Assembly: GCA_034435635.1 (NCBI GenBank)
Contig: DAOTWY010000120.1
Location: 1 to 53,974, forward strand
DNA length: 53,974 nucleotides
Direction: 5' to 3'
DNA from: DAOTWY01 sp003696565
GTDB taxonomy: Bacteria > Chloroflexota > Anaerolineae > Aggregatilineales > Phototrophicaceae
Within the stretch, counting starts at the first letter, position 1. Every line of letters begins with the position of its first letter. This document shows positions 15,958 through 25,620 of this stretch, piece by piece. Below the pieces are notes generated by a model. It saw nothing but the letters and a program-made list of their open reading frames with translations. It was not told where the DNA came from and ran no database searches. Position numbers and translations under genes: made by a program.

Positions 15958-16859
15958 GATGACCATTCCAAACCATTTAATGGCTCAAAGGTTGAAGGTA
16001 GTTCATACAAGAAATGATAAGTAATTTGATATTGTCGTTGATGCAACATCATTTCAACCGGTAATAATCCCGCTGGATGCGCATAACGCAATTGATCATT
16101 ATTAACAGGCTGCTTCAAGTAATTTGCTATACAACGTGTCACAGCATCGTATGGTGTATCACCTTGTTTAATAGGACAAGGGAGATAGGGCTGTTCAGTT
16201 ATTTTTAAAATTTTGTCCCCTTGTTTAAAGGTAATATGGGCAATATAGCTAACCTGATGCAAAGGAGTTGTTAGGGCAGCAATTTCGCCCCGCTCTAACT
16301 GGATGATGTCATTTAATTCCGCCAATGCGGTATCAAAATGATCGTTGACAATGATATAGTCACAGCGCGGTGCATAAAGCATTTCAATAGACATCCGATT
16401 CAAGCGATCCTGAATATCTTGTATGCTATCTTGGCGGTCAACCATACGCTGCTGAAGAGCATCCACAGACGGCGGTGCAATAAATATGGTTATGCTGTTA
16501 TCTGGGAACTGTTGTTGAAGAATCTCCGCACCCTTAAATTCGATATCAGCAATTAAATCTTGTCGGTTTTGTATGGCTTCTTTAATTACACGGCGCGGCA
16601 CACCATAGAACTTACCAGGGTGGACTTCCTGATATTCTAATAATTCGTCATCTTCTATCATCTGACGAAATTCAGAGACTGTCACAAAAAGATGATGTAT
16701 TCCATCACGTTCCCCTGTACGAGGAGCGCGCGTCGTTGCTGTTGCAAGTTGTTTCAACTTATCTGAGCGTTTCAAAATTTCAGTCATCAAGGCATTTTTA
16801 CCAACGCCGCCGGGTCCTACAAGGATAAACAATGTCGCAAGTCGTTCTTTTACAGGCAC
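15954..16859 (-). CDS. Guanylate-kinase-like protein with altered P-loop and Nudix-like C-terminal domain
   Basis: A 301-residue two-domain protein. Residues about 8-190 follow guanylate kinase: P-loop GPGGVGKN at 15-22, TATTRAPRTGERDGIHHLF (the GMP-binding TTR.PR.GE.DG), YGVPRRVI, and DRLNRMS. The P-loop residue after Lys21 is Asn instead of Ser/Thr, which normally coordinates magnesium. Residues about 195-301 look like a Nudix fold (VSYIAHITF..., then a degenerate box without the REUxEE core). A catalytic guanylate kinase with relaxed P-loop, or a nucleotide sensor, are both possible. Overlaps ygfZ by 4 bp. Confidence 0.75.
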   Translation of the reverse strand: MPVKERLATLFILVGPGGVGKNALMTEILKRSDKLKQLATATTRAPRTGERDGIHHLFVTVSEFRQMIEDDELLEYQEVHPGKFYGVPRRVIKEAIQNRQDLIADIEFKGAEILQQQFPDNSITIFIAPPSVDALQQRMVDRQDSIQDIQDRLNRMSIEMLYAPRCDYIIVNDHFDTALAELNDIIQLERGEIAALTTPLHQVSYIAHITFKQGDKILKITEQPYLPCPIKQGDTPYDAVTRCIANYLKQPVNNDQLRYAHPAGLLPVEMMLHQRQYQITYHFLYELPSTFEPLNGLEWSS

Positions 16860-16942
16860 AGATCACGGTCCTTCAAAGCTGTTTGATGGCTATTTTATTC
16901 AGTTTACCAGCATTACTTGCCATGTTCCATAATGATCCAATT

Positions 16943-16973
16943 AAAAAGGTCGCCCGTTTAAGAGCGACCTTAC
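16943..16973 (-). terminator. Rho-independent terminator after the giant pilin-like gene
   Basis: The arms AAGGTCGC (16946-16953 on the plus strand) and GCGACCTT (16964-16971) form a perfect 8-bp hairpin. On the minus strand it is followed by a run of five T, 14 bp past the stop of the 1624-codon gene. The rest of the 127-bp gap (16860-16986) holds no evident gene. Confidence 0.85.
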
Positions 16974-16986
16974 GATTGAATTTCGG

Positions 16987-19900
16987 TTAACTACCAGCGA
17001 CTTGAATGTCTACGATCCACCAACTTGCATACCACCCATTGGGACCTTTTGGATCACTACTTGGGTTACATCCCCAGTCTCGGTTGAGGCAATCCGTTCC
17101 CATACGATCTAAGCGGAAGCGTATCATAATCTGACGATTTTCATAGCGTGTCAGGTTAGCCCGCCGCAAATCCCATGTGTCACCGGGGTCACGCTCTGAG
17201 TTGTTCCAGCGCGTGCTATCAAAATCGTTATCCAAAACAGTGGTACCGTCTGATGCGTAGATCGTATCTCGCAGCCCATTACGTGTCCAGTTAAACCCAC
17301 CATCAGCCGATACTTCAACTGTTGCATAAGACCCGCTTGGCAATTCCCAAACAGAATAGTATTCCATGATTGGGTTGGTGGTACCGGTCAAATCCAACGT
17401 GCCATCCAAAATTAAGGATGAATTACCACGTGGCACAGCCGGAATATCATCAAAGGCAGGTCCTACACCCTGACGAGGACTATCTGTGAAGGAGAATTCT
17501 GCACCGGCGGTTGCCAATGTGATAATGGCATCTGAACTACGCTCATAGTATTCCAGAGTAATCCGATACCGATTACCTTCTAACAATGTGACAACACCCA
17601 TGTCAGTAACTGCACCATGGTCGTTCCAGTTATTGATGACATTCCATGGGTTAGATGGTGGTGCTAGTGGATCAATCACATTACCTGCGCCATCGACAAT
17701 TTCATACTTCATGCGCACGCCATCATCAGAGCGTGTGATGAAAGTATATTGCCCAGCATTGATACCGCTAGAAGGTCCAATAGGTGCTGTTGTTAATGTC
17801 CAACGTCCCACGAAAGTATCGCGTTCGTTAAACCCTGAATACGGGAATCCACGTCCCATATCGTAATTGATATCTAACACAAGACGCTGAACAGGTGTTT
17901 CGTTAACGCCCTGTGCAGGGATCACACCGTCATTTTGTAAGAAGATATCTGCACCGACTGCCATACGATCACGCCAGCTTGCACCAGCATTAGACCCAAT
18001 GCTTTCACATTGATCACAATCCCAGAAGGACTCTTGCCAGCTACCCAGTGTAGCTAGTTCATTGCTTGAACCGCGTGTAACAGCGGGACTTAACCCCCAT
18101 AAGCCTTCACCAACCCAATTCCCCATATTACGTGCATCATCAAAGAATGGTTGTTGATCAATCACGCGGATCACGTTATCGCGGCGTTGGCGGATTTCGA
18201 TGTTATCCAGATACCAACCATCACGGTTATTGCTACCAGAAAGTGCGTCAAATACGAACCGGATACGAATACGCCGCCCAGGAATGTCGTTGTCAAAGTC
18301 AGCAGCATATTGTGATAAATCCACCTGATAGCGATTCCATGTATGGACGTAATCCCACTCATCAGCAATCACTGTGGCTGTTTCCCACTCGCTCCAACCA
18401 TATAATTGCTCATAGCATTGTAAGACACCTATGTTATCGCAACGCGCAGTCATATGACTGTTTAAGTTACTCTGTGGTGCATAATCTGATGGTCTAGAGA
18501 GTTCGTATGAAATTTGAACCATTAGCTCATCATTATCACCTGTTCTAAACCGTGACCAGAAGTACAGTGTTTGACGTTCTTTGCTGTCGGCTGCCCGCAA
18601 GTCAAAAATCGGAACAAGTTCTAAAACATTGAATGTGTCATGACGTGTTTTGATATTAGTATCATTGCTATCGCCATCATCGTCTTCATGAACGTATGGA
18701 GCAACTTCAGCAGAGAATACACCAGGCACAACCGGTTCCGCACTTTCATGGAAGGCGTGTAAACCGTTATAGCTTTCAAACGTGATCCGTTGCCAATCAC
18801 CACCGACGCGCCAATTATCTGTCCAATCTGATTCTTCCAGGTCACTTGTGAAGCGGTCGCTATCACCATTGCCGTAATTATTACCGTCAATTGTGGGGTT
18901 ATCCGCTGCACGCCACAATTTAAACACTGTCTCATTGCGATCCTCTAAGCGGATTTGATCGATATAAACCCCGTCAGCTGTGTTGTAGCCATCACTATAA
19001 AGACGGAAACGCAGCAGAATATCATCACGTTCATACTGTGATGGATCATATCCAGGATCACCAGGACGTGGGAACGTGCTTGTAATTGGTGTTAAATCAA
19101 TTTCAACGTATTCCCAAGCAAGATTTGTTGAAAATTCGCTGTTAGAGCTACCTGGATCGGTCTCCATCCGATAAATGTATGACCACAGTGGTTTCCATTG
19201 ATCATCACCCTCATTAGCTAGTCGCCATTCCACATGGAAATTATCATTGGAATTGAGGTCGCGAATATGCCAGAACGTCAACACAGGATTCAACGCTGGG
19301 GTTGATTGTGTGTTCCCACCCGAGGCATTACGATCATTCAATGCCAAGTTAGCCGGAGTATCGTTGTTCAAATCAATAGGATAACGTAGGCGTAAATTGT
19401 TACCAGAAAGCGCATCCCCGGTATTTCTTTGATAGTCAACTCCTTCTCCTGGGCTATCAGTAAAAGCATGTTGCCCTTCACGAGAAATACGGTTGGTGCG
19501 CCACCATTCACCACCAGCGAGCCAGTTGCTCATCCCAGCTTCAGCACCATCATAGAATGGGTAATCCAGATAACGTGGAATGCCAGCCCGTTCTAACTTA
19601 ATATCATCAATCCACCACCCACGTTCTGTATCAGCACGATTGTGGACATACATGGCAAAGCGCAGGTGATACCGTGTAATTGGCACGCCTCCAGGGGTTT
19701 TAATTTCACTAAGTGGCACTTCATAAAAGCTTAGTGCAGTCTTGTCATTATAGCTACTGTTATCATTATGGCGTGGATCAATAATCCGCCCATAGGGATT
19801 GTTAGGATCAACACCAGGCACAACATACCATTGTGTATCGCCTTCTGGGCGATATTCGATCTGAATACCAGCATATCGCTTAATATCATATCCATGCCAG

Positions 19901-21861
19901 AAGGAAAGTAATGGCGCACCGTTATCACCCTCTTCATCGACCGTGCTTAATGTCGTATCAATCAACGGCGCAATTTGCACATAATGAACACGCCAATCAT
20001 CTGAATTCATCGGTGTGGACAGATTTGGACGAGGATTCCAAGGCGATTGAGAGAAATCGTTGTAGTTACTACCAGGATTAAGTTCCCAAGAACAACAACT
20101 GCTTGGATTCGTATCTGGGTTATCACGGTCTGGCATGACGTTATTAGCTGTCAATTCCCACTGCCCAGTGGTAATGAACATATCTGCTGCGTCAGCTTCA
20201 TTTAACGTAAAGGTTTGATCCAAGCCAATCACCATATTTTCTGCCGGCGTATTACCACGTATTTCAATATCATCAATATACCAACGCCGTGTGCCATAAT
20301 CCCCTTGCGCAATAGCAAAGCGGAAAATCACACGCTTTCCACGGAAATCAACCGGAGCAGCCATCGGTGTCCAATCTGAGTTGAATGCTTGGAAATTAGC
20401 AAGGTCAATCTCATGCCGTGTCCAGTTATAGTTACGGGTATTACCGGCATGTAAAGGCACACGATACCAAATCACACTAGCACGATCTAACGCGGTTGGG
20501 GTTGCCCCAACAGGTACATATTCTGCAATTTCTAACCAAGCCCGTTTATCTGACTCACTAAAATCCCATACATCCCAGAAGATAAATTTCGGGTCCGGAA
20601 TCGCAGGATTGGCAACATCACTTGCATCTGGGATTAATACTGACCCACGCAGTTCCAGATAGCACATCGTTTGATCAATTGGGTTACCACCGACATATTC
20701 TTCCCACATATAATCATATGTGTTAACATTATTACCGGTTTGCTGTCCCCAATTGCATTGAGAACGATTTGTTGTCACCGTAAAATCGCCAAACGATGTT
20801 GCGCTATCTGACATATTGATAACGCGATCATCCGGGTTAGCGCTGCCTGTAGCAGAGAAGAACAACCCAGAACCACCACCGCCTTGATAAAAATCAACTT
20901 GAATTGTATAAGCACCAGCTGTAACTGTCCGAGTAACAGCACCAGTACTGTTCATCCCCTGGTCTTGCCAATCATCGATTAACAAACAGTCTGTTGGGTA
21001 AGATGAGTCATCCCCATAGAACCGATTACTGCCTGAGGACGGACCACCACTCACAGTGCCAGTTGCAGAGCAATTATCTGCACTTTGCCCTGGTGAAAGC
21101 AACCAAAGACGCACACCATCATCTGCACTAATGAAAAATGTAATAGGTGTCGGCTCGCTTAAATCCAAATAGACTTGGCGAGTGAACCGAATCGAATAAT
21201 TTTCATCAGAGCTTGACGAGGGCCAATTTGCCATAACATAGCTACCACTGTTCTTCCACCAGTTATATTCCGAATTGGGGAAATCTAATTTCATCTCAGC
21301 AGCAGGACCAAAATGCTCTCCAACGCTCATCACAGCACTTGGAGAAACCCCATTGTAGTCTAAATCTTTACCTGTATAGAACTCAGCCTGCCAGTCGTTA
21401 TATCCCATGAAGATTGGTGCCCCCATACGATACCAATCTGGCTCATCTGCACTGTCATGGAACGGCGCAACATGAACATAATCCAACGACGTTGGTGAAG
21501 GTGCTGGCGTGTTGCTTGGGAATGGTGTGTTTGTTGGCACGGTTGGAGATGGCGTGGGTGATGGTCCAGCCGTTGGAATAGGACTGGGAGGTGCTTGTGT
21601 TCGGGTAGGCAACGGGCGTTCTTCCAACGGATTGGCAGCAACCCAGGTGACCGTTAGCCAAAAATCCATCGGACCAACTACTTCACGGTTTTCGTCTGGT
21701 GCCTGCCCAAGTAAATTATACACAGTATTACTAAATACATTACTAATTGCCGGTGCGGTTGCCGCTAATGCGATACCAAAGGCAATAGCGACAAGAAACA
21801 GAATGAGCGCATACTCAATCAGTGACTGCCCCGAATTTCGGTTGAATCGATTCTTTTTCAT
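16987..21861 (-). CDS. Giant Flp-pilin-anchored surface protein with PA14 and jelly-roll repeats
   Basis: A 1624-residue protein. The N terminus is a class III (Flp/TadE-type) prepilin signal: basic MKKNRFNRNSG, then QSLIEYALILFLVAIA with Glu at +5 after the predicted Gly11/Gln12 cleavage. A Pro/Ser/Thr linker follows (about 84-125). The ectodomain has a PA14-like module (about 155-345, FFISADDGVRLWL), repeated beta-sandwich modules each ending in a W-[YW]-I-D-[DN]-I-type strand (RRWYIDDIEI, RGWWIDDIKL, DGVYIDQIRL, DGWYLDNIEI), a second PA14-like module near 1320-1440 (FITRSDDGVRMKY), and a fifth repeat at the C terminus. Family knowledge: PA14 and such jelly rolls often bind glycans. It is likely an adhesin or minor pilin processed by a TadV-type peptidase; no tad genes are nearby. 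ATG preceded by AAGG. Confidence 0.8.
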   Translation of the reverse strand: MKKNRFNRNSGQSLIEYALILFLVAIAFGIALAATAPAISNVFSNTVYNLLGQAPDENREVVGPMDFWLTVTWVAANPLEERPLPTRTQAPPSPIPTAGPSPTPSPTVPTNTPFPSNTPAPSPTSLDYVHVAPFHDSADEPDWYRMGAPIFMGYNDWQAEFYTGKDLDYNGVSPSAVMSVGEHFGPAAEMKLDFPNSEYNWWKNSGSYVMANWPSSSSDENYSIRFTRQVYLDLSEPTPITFFISADDGVRLWLLSPGQSADNCSATGTVSGGPSSGSNRFYGDDSSYPTDCLLIDDWQDQGMNSTGAVTRTVTAGAYTIQVDFYQGGGGSGLFFSATGSANPDDRVINMSDSATSFGDFTVTTNRSQCNWGQQTGNNVNTYDYMWEEYVGGNPIDQTMCYLELRGSVLIPDASDVANPAIPDPKFIFWDVWDFSESDKRAWLEIAEYVPVGATPTALDRASVIWYRVPLHAGNTRNYNWTRHEIDLANFQAFNSDWTPMAAPVDFRGKRVIFRFAIAQGDYGTRRWYIDDIEIRGNTPAENMVIGLDQTFTLNEADAADMFITTGQWELTANNVMPDRDNPDTNPSSCCSWELNPGSNYNDFSQSPWNPRPNLSTPMNSDDWRVHYVQIAPLIDTTLSTVDEEGDNGAPLLSFWHGYDIKRYAGIQIEYRPEGDTQWYVVPGVDPNNPYGRIIDPRHNDNSSYNDKTALSFYEVPLSEIKTPGGVPITRYHLRFAMYVHNRADTERGWWIDDIKLERAGIPRYLDYPFYDGAEAGMSNWLAGGEWWRTNRISREGQHAFTDSPGEGVDYQRNTGDALSGNNLRLRYPIDLNNDTPANLALNDRNASGGNTQSTPALNPVLTFWHIRDLNSNDNFHVEWRLANEGDDQWKPLWSYIYRMETDPGSSNSEFSTNLAWEYVEIDLTPITSTFPRPGDPGYDPSQYERDDILLRFRLYSDGYNTADGVYIDQIRLEDRNETVFKLWRAADNPTIDGNNYGNGDSDRFTSDLEESDWTDNWRVGGDWQRITFESYNGLHAFHESAEPVVPGVFSAEVAPYVHEDDDGDSNDTNIKTRHDTFNVLELVPIFDLRAADSKERQTLYFWSRFRTGDNDELMVQISYELSRPSDYAPQSNLNSHMTARCDNIGVLQCYEQLYGWSEWETATVIADEWDYVHTWNRYQVDLSQYAADFDNDIPGRRIRIRFVFDALSGSNNRDGWYLDNIEIRQRRDNVIRVIDQQPFFDDARNMGNWVGEGLWGLSPAVTRGSSNELATLGSWQESFWDCDQCESIGSNAGASWRDRMAVGADIFLQNDGVIPAQGVNETPVQRLVLDINYDMGRGFPYSGFNERDTFVGRWTLTTAPIGPSSGINAGQYTFITRSDDGVRMKYEIVDGAGNVIDPLAPPSNPWNVINNWNDHGAVTDMGVVTLLEGNRYRITLEYYERSSDAIITLATAGAEFSFTDSPRQGVGPAFDDIPAVPRGNSSLILDGTLDLTGTTNPIMEYYSVWELPSGSYATVEVSADGGFNWTRNGLRDTIYASDGTTVLDNDFDSTRWNNSERDPGDTWDLRRANLTRYENRQIMIRFRLDRMGTDCLNRDWGCNPSSDPKGPNGWYASWWIVDIQVAGS

Positions 21862-22005
21862 AACAAAACCTTCAAGGTATTTTTGACCTATCTTTCCTGC
21901 TATTATGTTACCTGATTATGACACATTGTGGTGGATAATTTTGTAGACGAGTTGTTCAAATGCTTTTACAAAAACAACATCCTAACGGAAAAAGGAGTTA
22001 TTTTC
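21862..22005. promoter_or_regulatory. Divergent intergenic region between pilin-like gene and folD
   Basis: A 144-bp gap between diverging genes. On the plus strand TTGACC near 21881 with TATGTT about 15 nt downstream is a weak promoter candidate. AAAGGAG at 21991-21997, 8 nt before the ATG at 22006, is a strong ribosome binding site that fixes the folD start. An in-frame opening reaches back to 21928 but has no such signal. Confidence 0.45.
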
Positions 22006-22896
22006 ATGACAGCAACGATTATAGATGGTAATGTCATTGCCAATCGTATGCGTGAAGAGATCGCACAAGATGCTCAACGCTTTAAAGAGCAATACGGTTA
22101 TTCTCCAGGGTTGGGTGTCGTATTAGCTGGTGATAATCCCGCATCCCAGCAGTATGTTCGTATGAAACAAAATGCCTGTAAAAAAGCAGGAATAGAATCA
22201 GTTTCTCATATTATGACAAAAGACAGCACACAAGCCGAGGTAGAGGCTGCCGTTGCACAACTCAACCAAGACCCTAAAATTCATGGCATCTTAGTTCAAC
22301 TTCCGCTTCCGCAACAAGTAGACGAAGAAAGTATTTTAAGACAAGTCAGTTTAGACAAAGATGTTGATGGCTTTCATCCAATCAATATTGGCATGTTAGG
22401 TATGAAGGGGCGTGATCCGCTTTTTACCCCAGCAACCCCCACAGGTTGCATGGTGTTATTAAACGAGATCGGTGCAACAATTGAAGGGGCTAATGCTGTT
22501 GTAGTTGGACGCAGCAACATCGTAGGCTTACCAATGGCACTGATGCTTATCAAAGCCAATGCCACCGTCACAGTTGTTCATAGTCGCACAAAAAACATGC
22601 CTGATATTTTAAAGCAAGCTGATATTGTCATTGCAGCCATTGGTAAACCAAATTTTATTAAGGGGCATTGGCTTAAACCTGGTAGTGTTGTCATTGACGT
22701 TGGCACCAATCGAGTAGATGACCCGGAATCAGAAAAAGGCTATAAATGGGTCGGGGATGTTGATCTTGAATCCGCCCAGAATGTCGTGAGTGCCATTACA
22801 AAAGTGCCGGGTGGTGTGGGACCCATGACAATTACCATGTTAATGCATAACACCATGAAAGCCGCTTGGCGCATTGAACAAGCAAAACAAAGATAA
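22006..22896 (+). CDS. folD: Bifunctional methylene-tetrahydrofolate dehydrogenase/cyclohydrolase
   Basis: A 296-residue FolD. It interconverts 5,10-methylene-, methenyl- and 10-formyl-tetrahydrofolate with NADP. Clear family motifs: YVRMKQNACKKAGI with the catalytic Lys, KDVDGFHP, FTPATPTGCM, GRSNIVGLPMALML, and the C-terminal PGGVGPMTITMLMHNT. Full family length. It starts the long run of plus-strand genes. Formyl-folate is relevant to purine metabolism, so its position ahead of an 8-oxoguanine deaminase-type gene may be meaningful; a 62-bp gap separates them. Confidence 0.95.
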   Translation: MTATIIDGNVIANRMREEIAQDAQRFKEQYGYSPGLGVVLAGDNPASQQYVRMKQNACKKAGIESVSHIMTKDSTQAEVEAAVAQLNQDPKIHGILVQLPLPQQVDEESILRQVSLDKDVDGFHPINIGMLGMKGRDPLFTPATPTGCMVLLNEIGATIEGANAVVVGRSNIVGLPMALMLIKANATVTVVHSRTKNMPDILKQADIVIAAIGKPNFIKGHWLKPGSVVIDVGTNRVDDPESEKGYKWVGDVDLESAQNVVSAITKVPGGVGPMTITMLMHNTMKAAWRIEQAKQR

Positions 22897-22945
22897 AACT
22901 TGAACACACCATTACACAAAATCGCATTCAATCCACTGAATCCAT

Positions 22946-22950
22946 AGGAG
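22946..22950 (+). promoter_or_regulatory. Ribosome binding site fixing a TTG start
   Basis: AGGAG lies 8 nt upstream of TTG at 22959. No ATG or GTG in frame lies at the right distance, so the amidohydrolase uses a TTG start. Confidence 0.75.
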
Positions 22951-22958
22951 TTCTATTT

Positions 22959-24317
22959 TTGAGCATTTTAGTTGTTAAAAATATCCACACGCTAGTCACA
23001 ATGGATGAACAACGGCGCGAAATTAACGATGGTGCGCTGATTGTTCAAGACGGAGTTATTACATTCGTTGGTAAAACATCTGATTTACCGCCGATACAAG
23101 CAGACCAAACCCTGATTTTGAAACATCACATTGTTATCCCTGGGTTAATTAACACCCATCACCATATGTATCAAAGCCTAACACGAGTCATTGCCCAGCA
23201 AGAAGAATTATTTAACTGGTTAGTAACCCTTTATCCGATCTGGGCAAACCTAACTGGTGAAATGGCATATGTTTCTGCTAAGTTAGCTATGGCTGAATTG
23301 ATTTTGTCTGGTTGTACATCGTCTAGTGATCACCTATATTTGTATCCTAACGATGTCAAACTAGATGATACAATTCGTGCTGCACAAGAAATTGGGATGC
23401 GGTTTCATCCAACACGCGGGTCTATGAGCGTTGGCGAGAGCAAAGGTGGATTACCACCAGATCGTTTAGTGGAAGATGAGGCGTTCATCCTCAAAGATAC
23501 GCAGCGACTAATCGAGAGTTATCATGACAGTCAACGTTATGCTATGCTGCGTGTTGGTGTTGCTCCTTGTTCCCCTTTCAGTGTGTCACAGGATTTAATG
23601 CGTGAATCAGCAAAGCTAGCACGGGCATATGGTGTACGATTGCATACACACCTGGCAGAAAATGTGAAAGACGTAGACTATAGTTTACAAGTTTTTGGGA
23701 TGCGACCAGGAGATTATGCAGAAGATGTTGGTTGGGTTGGGGATGATGTTTGGCATGCACATTGTGTTCAATTAAATGACGCTGAAATCCAACTATTTGC
23801 GAGAACAGGGACTGGTGTATGTCACTGTCCTTGTTCAAATATGCGCTTGGCATCTGGTATTGCCCCCATTCGACAGATGCTGGATCAGCATGTCAAAGTC
23901 GGCTTAGGTGTAGATGGATCAGCGTCAAATGATAGTGGACATTTATTAAATGAAGCACGCACAGCAATGCTTTTACAACGGATTGACAGCACACCCAACC
24001 CAGCGCGTCTTTCAGCCAGAGAAGCTTTGGAATTAGCAACGTTGGGCGGAGCAGCCGTGTTAGGACGTGATGATATTGGGGCACTAAAACCTAATATGGC
24101 TGGCGATTTTGCTGCTTATCGCATCGATACCTTGGCATTTGCTGGTTCACAACATGATGTGGTGGCAGGTTTAGTTTTTGGACAACCCGTCAACGTCGAT
24201 TATAGCGTTATTAATGGGCAAATTGTTGTAAAAGAAGGTCACATTGTCACTTCAGACTTGCCTACTTTAATTGAAAAGCATAACACTCTATCCAAACAGT
24301 TGATAAACAAAGGTTAA
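22959..24317 (+). CDS. Amidohydrolase, 8-oxoguanine deaminase type
   Basis: A 452-residue amidohydrolase of the cytosine deaminase/AtzB branch. Metal-site motifs: NTHHHMYQSLTR, a His in HTHLAEN, a His in HCVQLND, and Asp in LGVDGSASNDSG. The stretch LFNWLVTLYPIWANLT with LSGCTSSSDHLYLYP, RGSMS and APCSPFSVS is what I associate with 8-oxoguanine deaminase (8-oxoguanine to urate plus ammonia) rather than with chlorohydrolases. That would feed urate into the purine-breakdown genes downstream. Guanine deaminase or another purine deaminase activity remains possible. TTG start with strong ribosome site; 2 bp before ygeY. Confidence 0.82.
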   Translation: MSILVVKNIHTLVTMDEQRREINDGALIVQDGVITFVGKTSDLPPIQADQTLILKHHIVIPGLINTHHHMYQSLTRVIAQQEELFNWLVTLYPIWANLTGEMAYVSAKLAMAELILSGCTSSSDHLYLYPNDVKLDDTIRAAQEIGMRFHPTRGSMSVGESKGGLPPDRLVEDEAFILKDTQRLIESYHDSQRYAMLRVGVAPCSPFSVSQDLMRESAKLARAYGVRLHTHLAENVKDVDYSLQVFGMRPGDYAEDVGWVGDDVWHAHCVQLNDAEIQLFARTGTGVCHCPCSNMRLASGIAPIRQMLDQHVKVGLGVDGSASNDSGHLLNEARTAMLLQRIDSTPNPARLSAREALELATLGGAAVLGRDDIGALKPNMAGDFAAYRIDTLAFAGSQHDVVAGLVFGQPVNVDYSVINGQIVVKEGHIVTSDLPTLIEKHNTLSKQLINKG

Positions 24318-24319
24318 AG

Positions 24320-25528
24320 ATGATGGTTAATCACGAAATTATTGAAAAAATTAAAGAACGAGTACAAGCTCAGCGTGACGATATTCTAAAATTTTTCCGT
24401 GAAATTGTGGCAATCCCAAGCATGGAAAGTCAAATTCGTGAAGTCGGTGAGCGTGTAGCTGAGGAAATGAAAAAGCTCGGCTACACCGATATTTGGTGGG
24501 ATCGTATGGGGAATATTGTCGGCGTAATTGGAGATGGTGAAACTAAGTTACTTTACGATACCCATATTGACACCGTTGGCATTGGTAATCCAGACGAGTG
24601 GGAATGGGACCCGTTCCAAGGCAAAGTCGAAGATGGCGTTCTTTATGCACGTGGCGCATGTGATGAAAAAAACAGCACCCCGGGTATGGTTTATGGCTTA
24701 GCAATTGCAAAAGAACTAGGCTTATTAGATGGCATCACAGCTTATGTCTTTGGCAATATGGAAGAATGGAATGACGGCAGTGCACCAAATGTATTATATG
24801 CTGAGGAAGGAATTCACCCAGATTTTGTTGTCATCGGTGAGCCAACACGGATGCAGGTTTTCCGTGGACATAAGGGGCGTGTGGAATTTCAGATTAAAGC
24901 ACGTGGCAAAAGTGCCCACGCAGCCAATAACTATTTGGGAGATAACGCCATCTATAAGCTGCTACCTATTATCGAAGCGATCAAAAATCTTGAATCTGAA
25001 TTTATCGATGATCCATTCTTAGGGAAAGGACGCATCACCGTAACAGACATGCACGTCAAAACCCCAAGTATCAACGCGGTGCCAGATGAAGCGACAATTT
25101 TTATTGATCGCCGTATTACATTTGGGGAAGAGCCAGAAGCAGAACTAGAACGCCTCAAGCGTATTGTTGGTGATCGAGACGACATTGAAGTTTCTATTTT
25201 AAAATATGCCGAACCAAGTTACACCGGTTTTGTGTACCCCCTAGATAAAATTTATCCGGCATGGGCATTTCCAGAAGATCATCCTTTTGTACAAGCCGGC
25301 TTAAAAGCAGGCAAATTACTTTATGGCGAAGATTTCCCCCCAGCGTACAAGTGGGATTTTTCCACTAATGGCATTTTCTGGGCAGGCAAAATGGGAATTC
25401 CAACAATTGGCTTTGGTCCAGGTGATGAAATCCATGCGCACACTGTGTTAGATCAAGTCAAGCTAGATGATGTCGTACGTGCAACAGAGTTTTATGCATT
25501 GTTACCAGGCTTATTAGAGAAACATTAA
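24320..25528 (+). CDS. ygeY: YgeY-family M20 metallohydrolase (selenium-metabolism linked)
   Basis: A 402-residue M20 dizinc hydrolase. Metal ligands: His82 and Asp84 in YDTHIDTVG, Asp115 in GACDEKNSTPG, Glu148-149 in NMEEWNDG, Glu in VIGEPTRMQV, and a C-terminal His in DEIHAHTVLDQ. The string GIGNPDEWEWDPFQG is specific to YgeY rather than DapE or ArgE. In E. coli ygeY lies with ygeW, ygeX, yqeA, ssnA and xdhD in a purine-breakdown locus; the exact substrate is unsettled. Here it follows the 8-oxoguanine deaminase-type gene by 2 bp. ATG at 24320 (or 24323) with AAAGG upstream. Confidence 0.92.
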   Translation: MMVNHEIIEKIKERVQAQRDDILKFFREIVAIPSMESQIREVGERVAEEMKKLGYTDIWWDRMGNIVGVIGDGETKLLYDTHIDTVGIGNPDEWEWDPFQGKVEDGVLYARGACDEKNSTPGMVYGLAIAKELGLLDGITAYVFGNMEEWNDGSAPNVLYAEEGIHPDFVVIGEPTRMQVFRGHKGRVEFQIKARGKSAHAANNYLGDNAIYKLLPIIEAIKNLESEFIDDPFLGKGRITVTDMHVKTPSINAVPDEATIFIDRRITFGEEPEAELERLKRIVGDRDDIEVSILKYAEPSYTGFVYPLDKIYPAWAFPEDHPFVQAGLKAGKLLYGEDFPPAYKWDFSTNGIFWAGKMGIPTIGFGPGDEIHAHTVLDQVKLDDVVRATEFYALLPGLLEKH

Positions 25529-25529
25529 A

Positions 25530-25555
25530 AATAAATGGACTTTAGTCCGTTTATT
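25530..25555. terminator. Hairpin in the gap after ygeY
   Basis: AATAAATGGAC (25530-25540), loop TTTA, GTCCGTTTATT (25545-25555): an 11-bp stem with one G-U pair starting 1 bp after the ygeY stop. The 3' arm is T-rich but no long U run follows, so it may be a weak terminator or an mRNA-end stabiliser. The rest of the 92-bp gap has no confident promoter. Confidence 0.5.
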
Positions 25556-25620
25556 AACGAAGTATTGAGCAATGTGATGTAGTCTAGTCATTAAAACAAC
25601 GTATCAAAACGAGATAAAAC

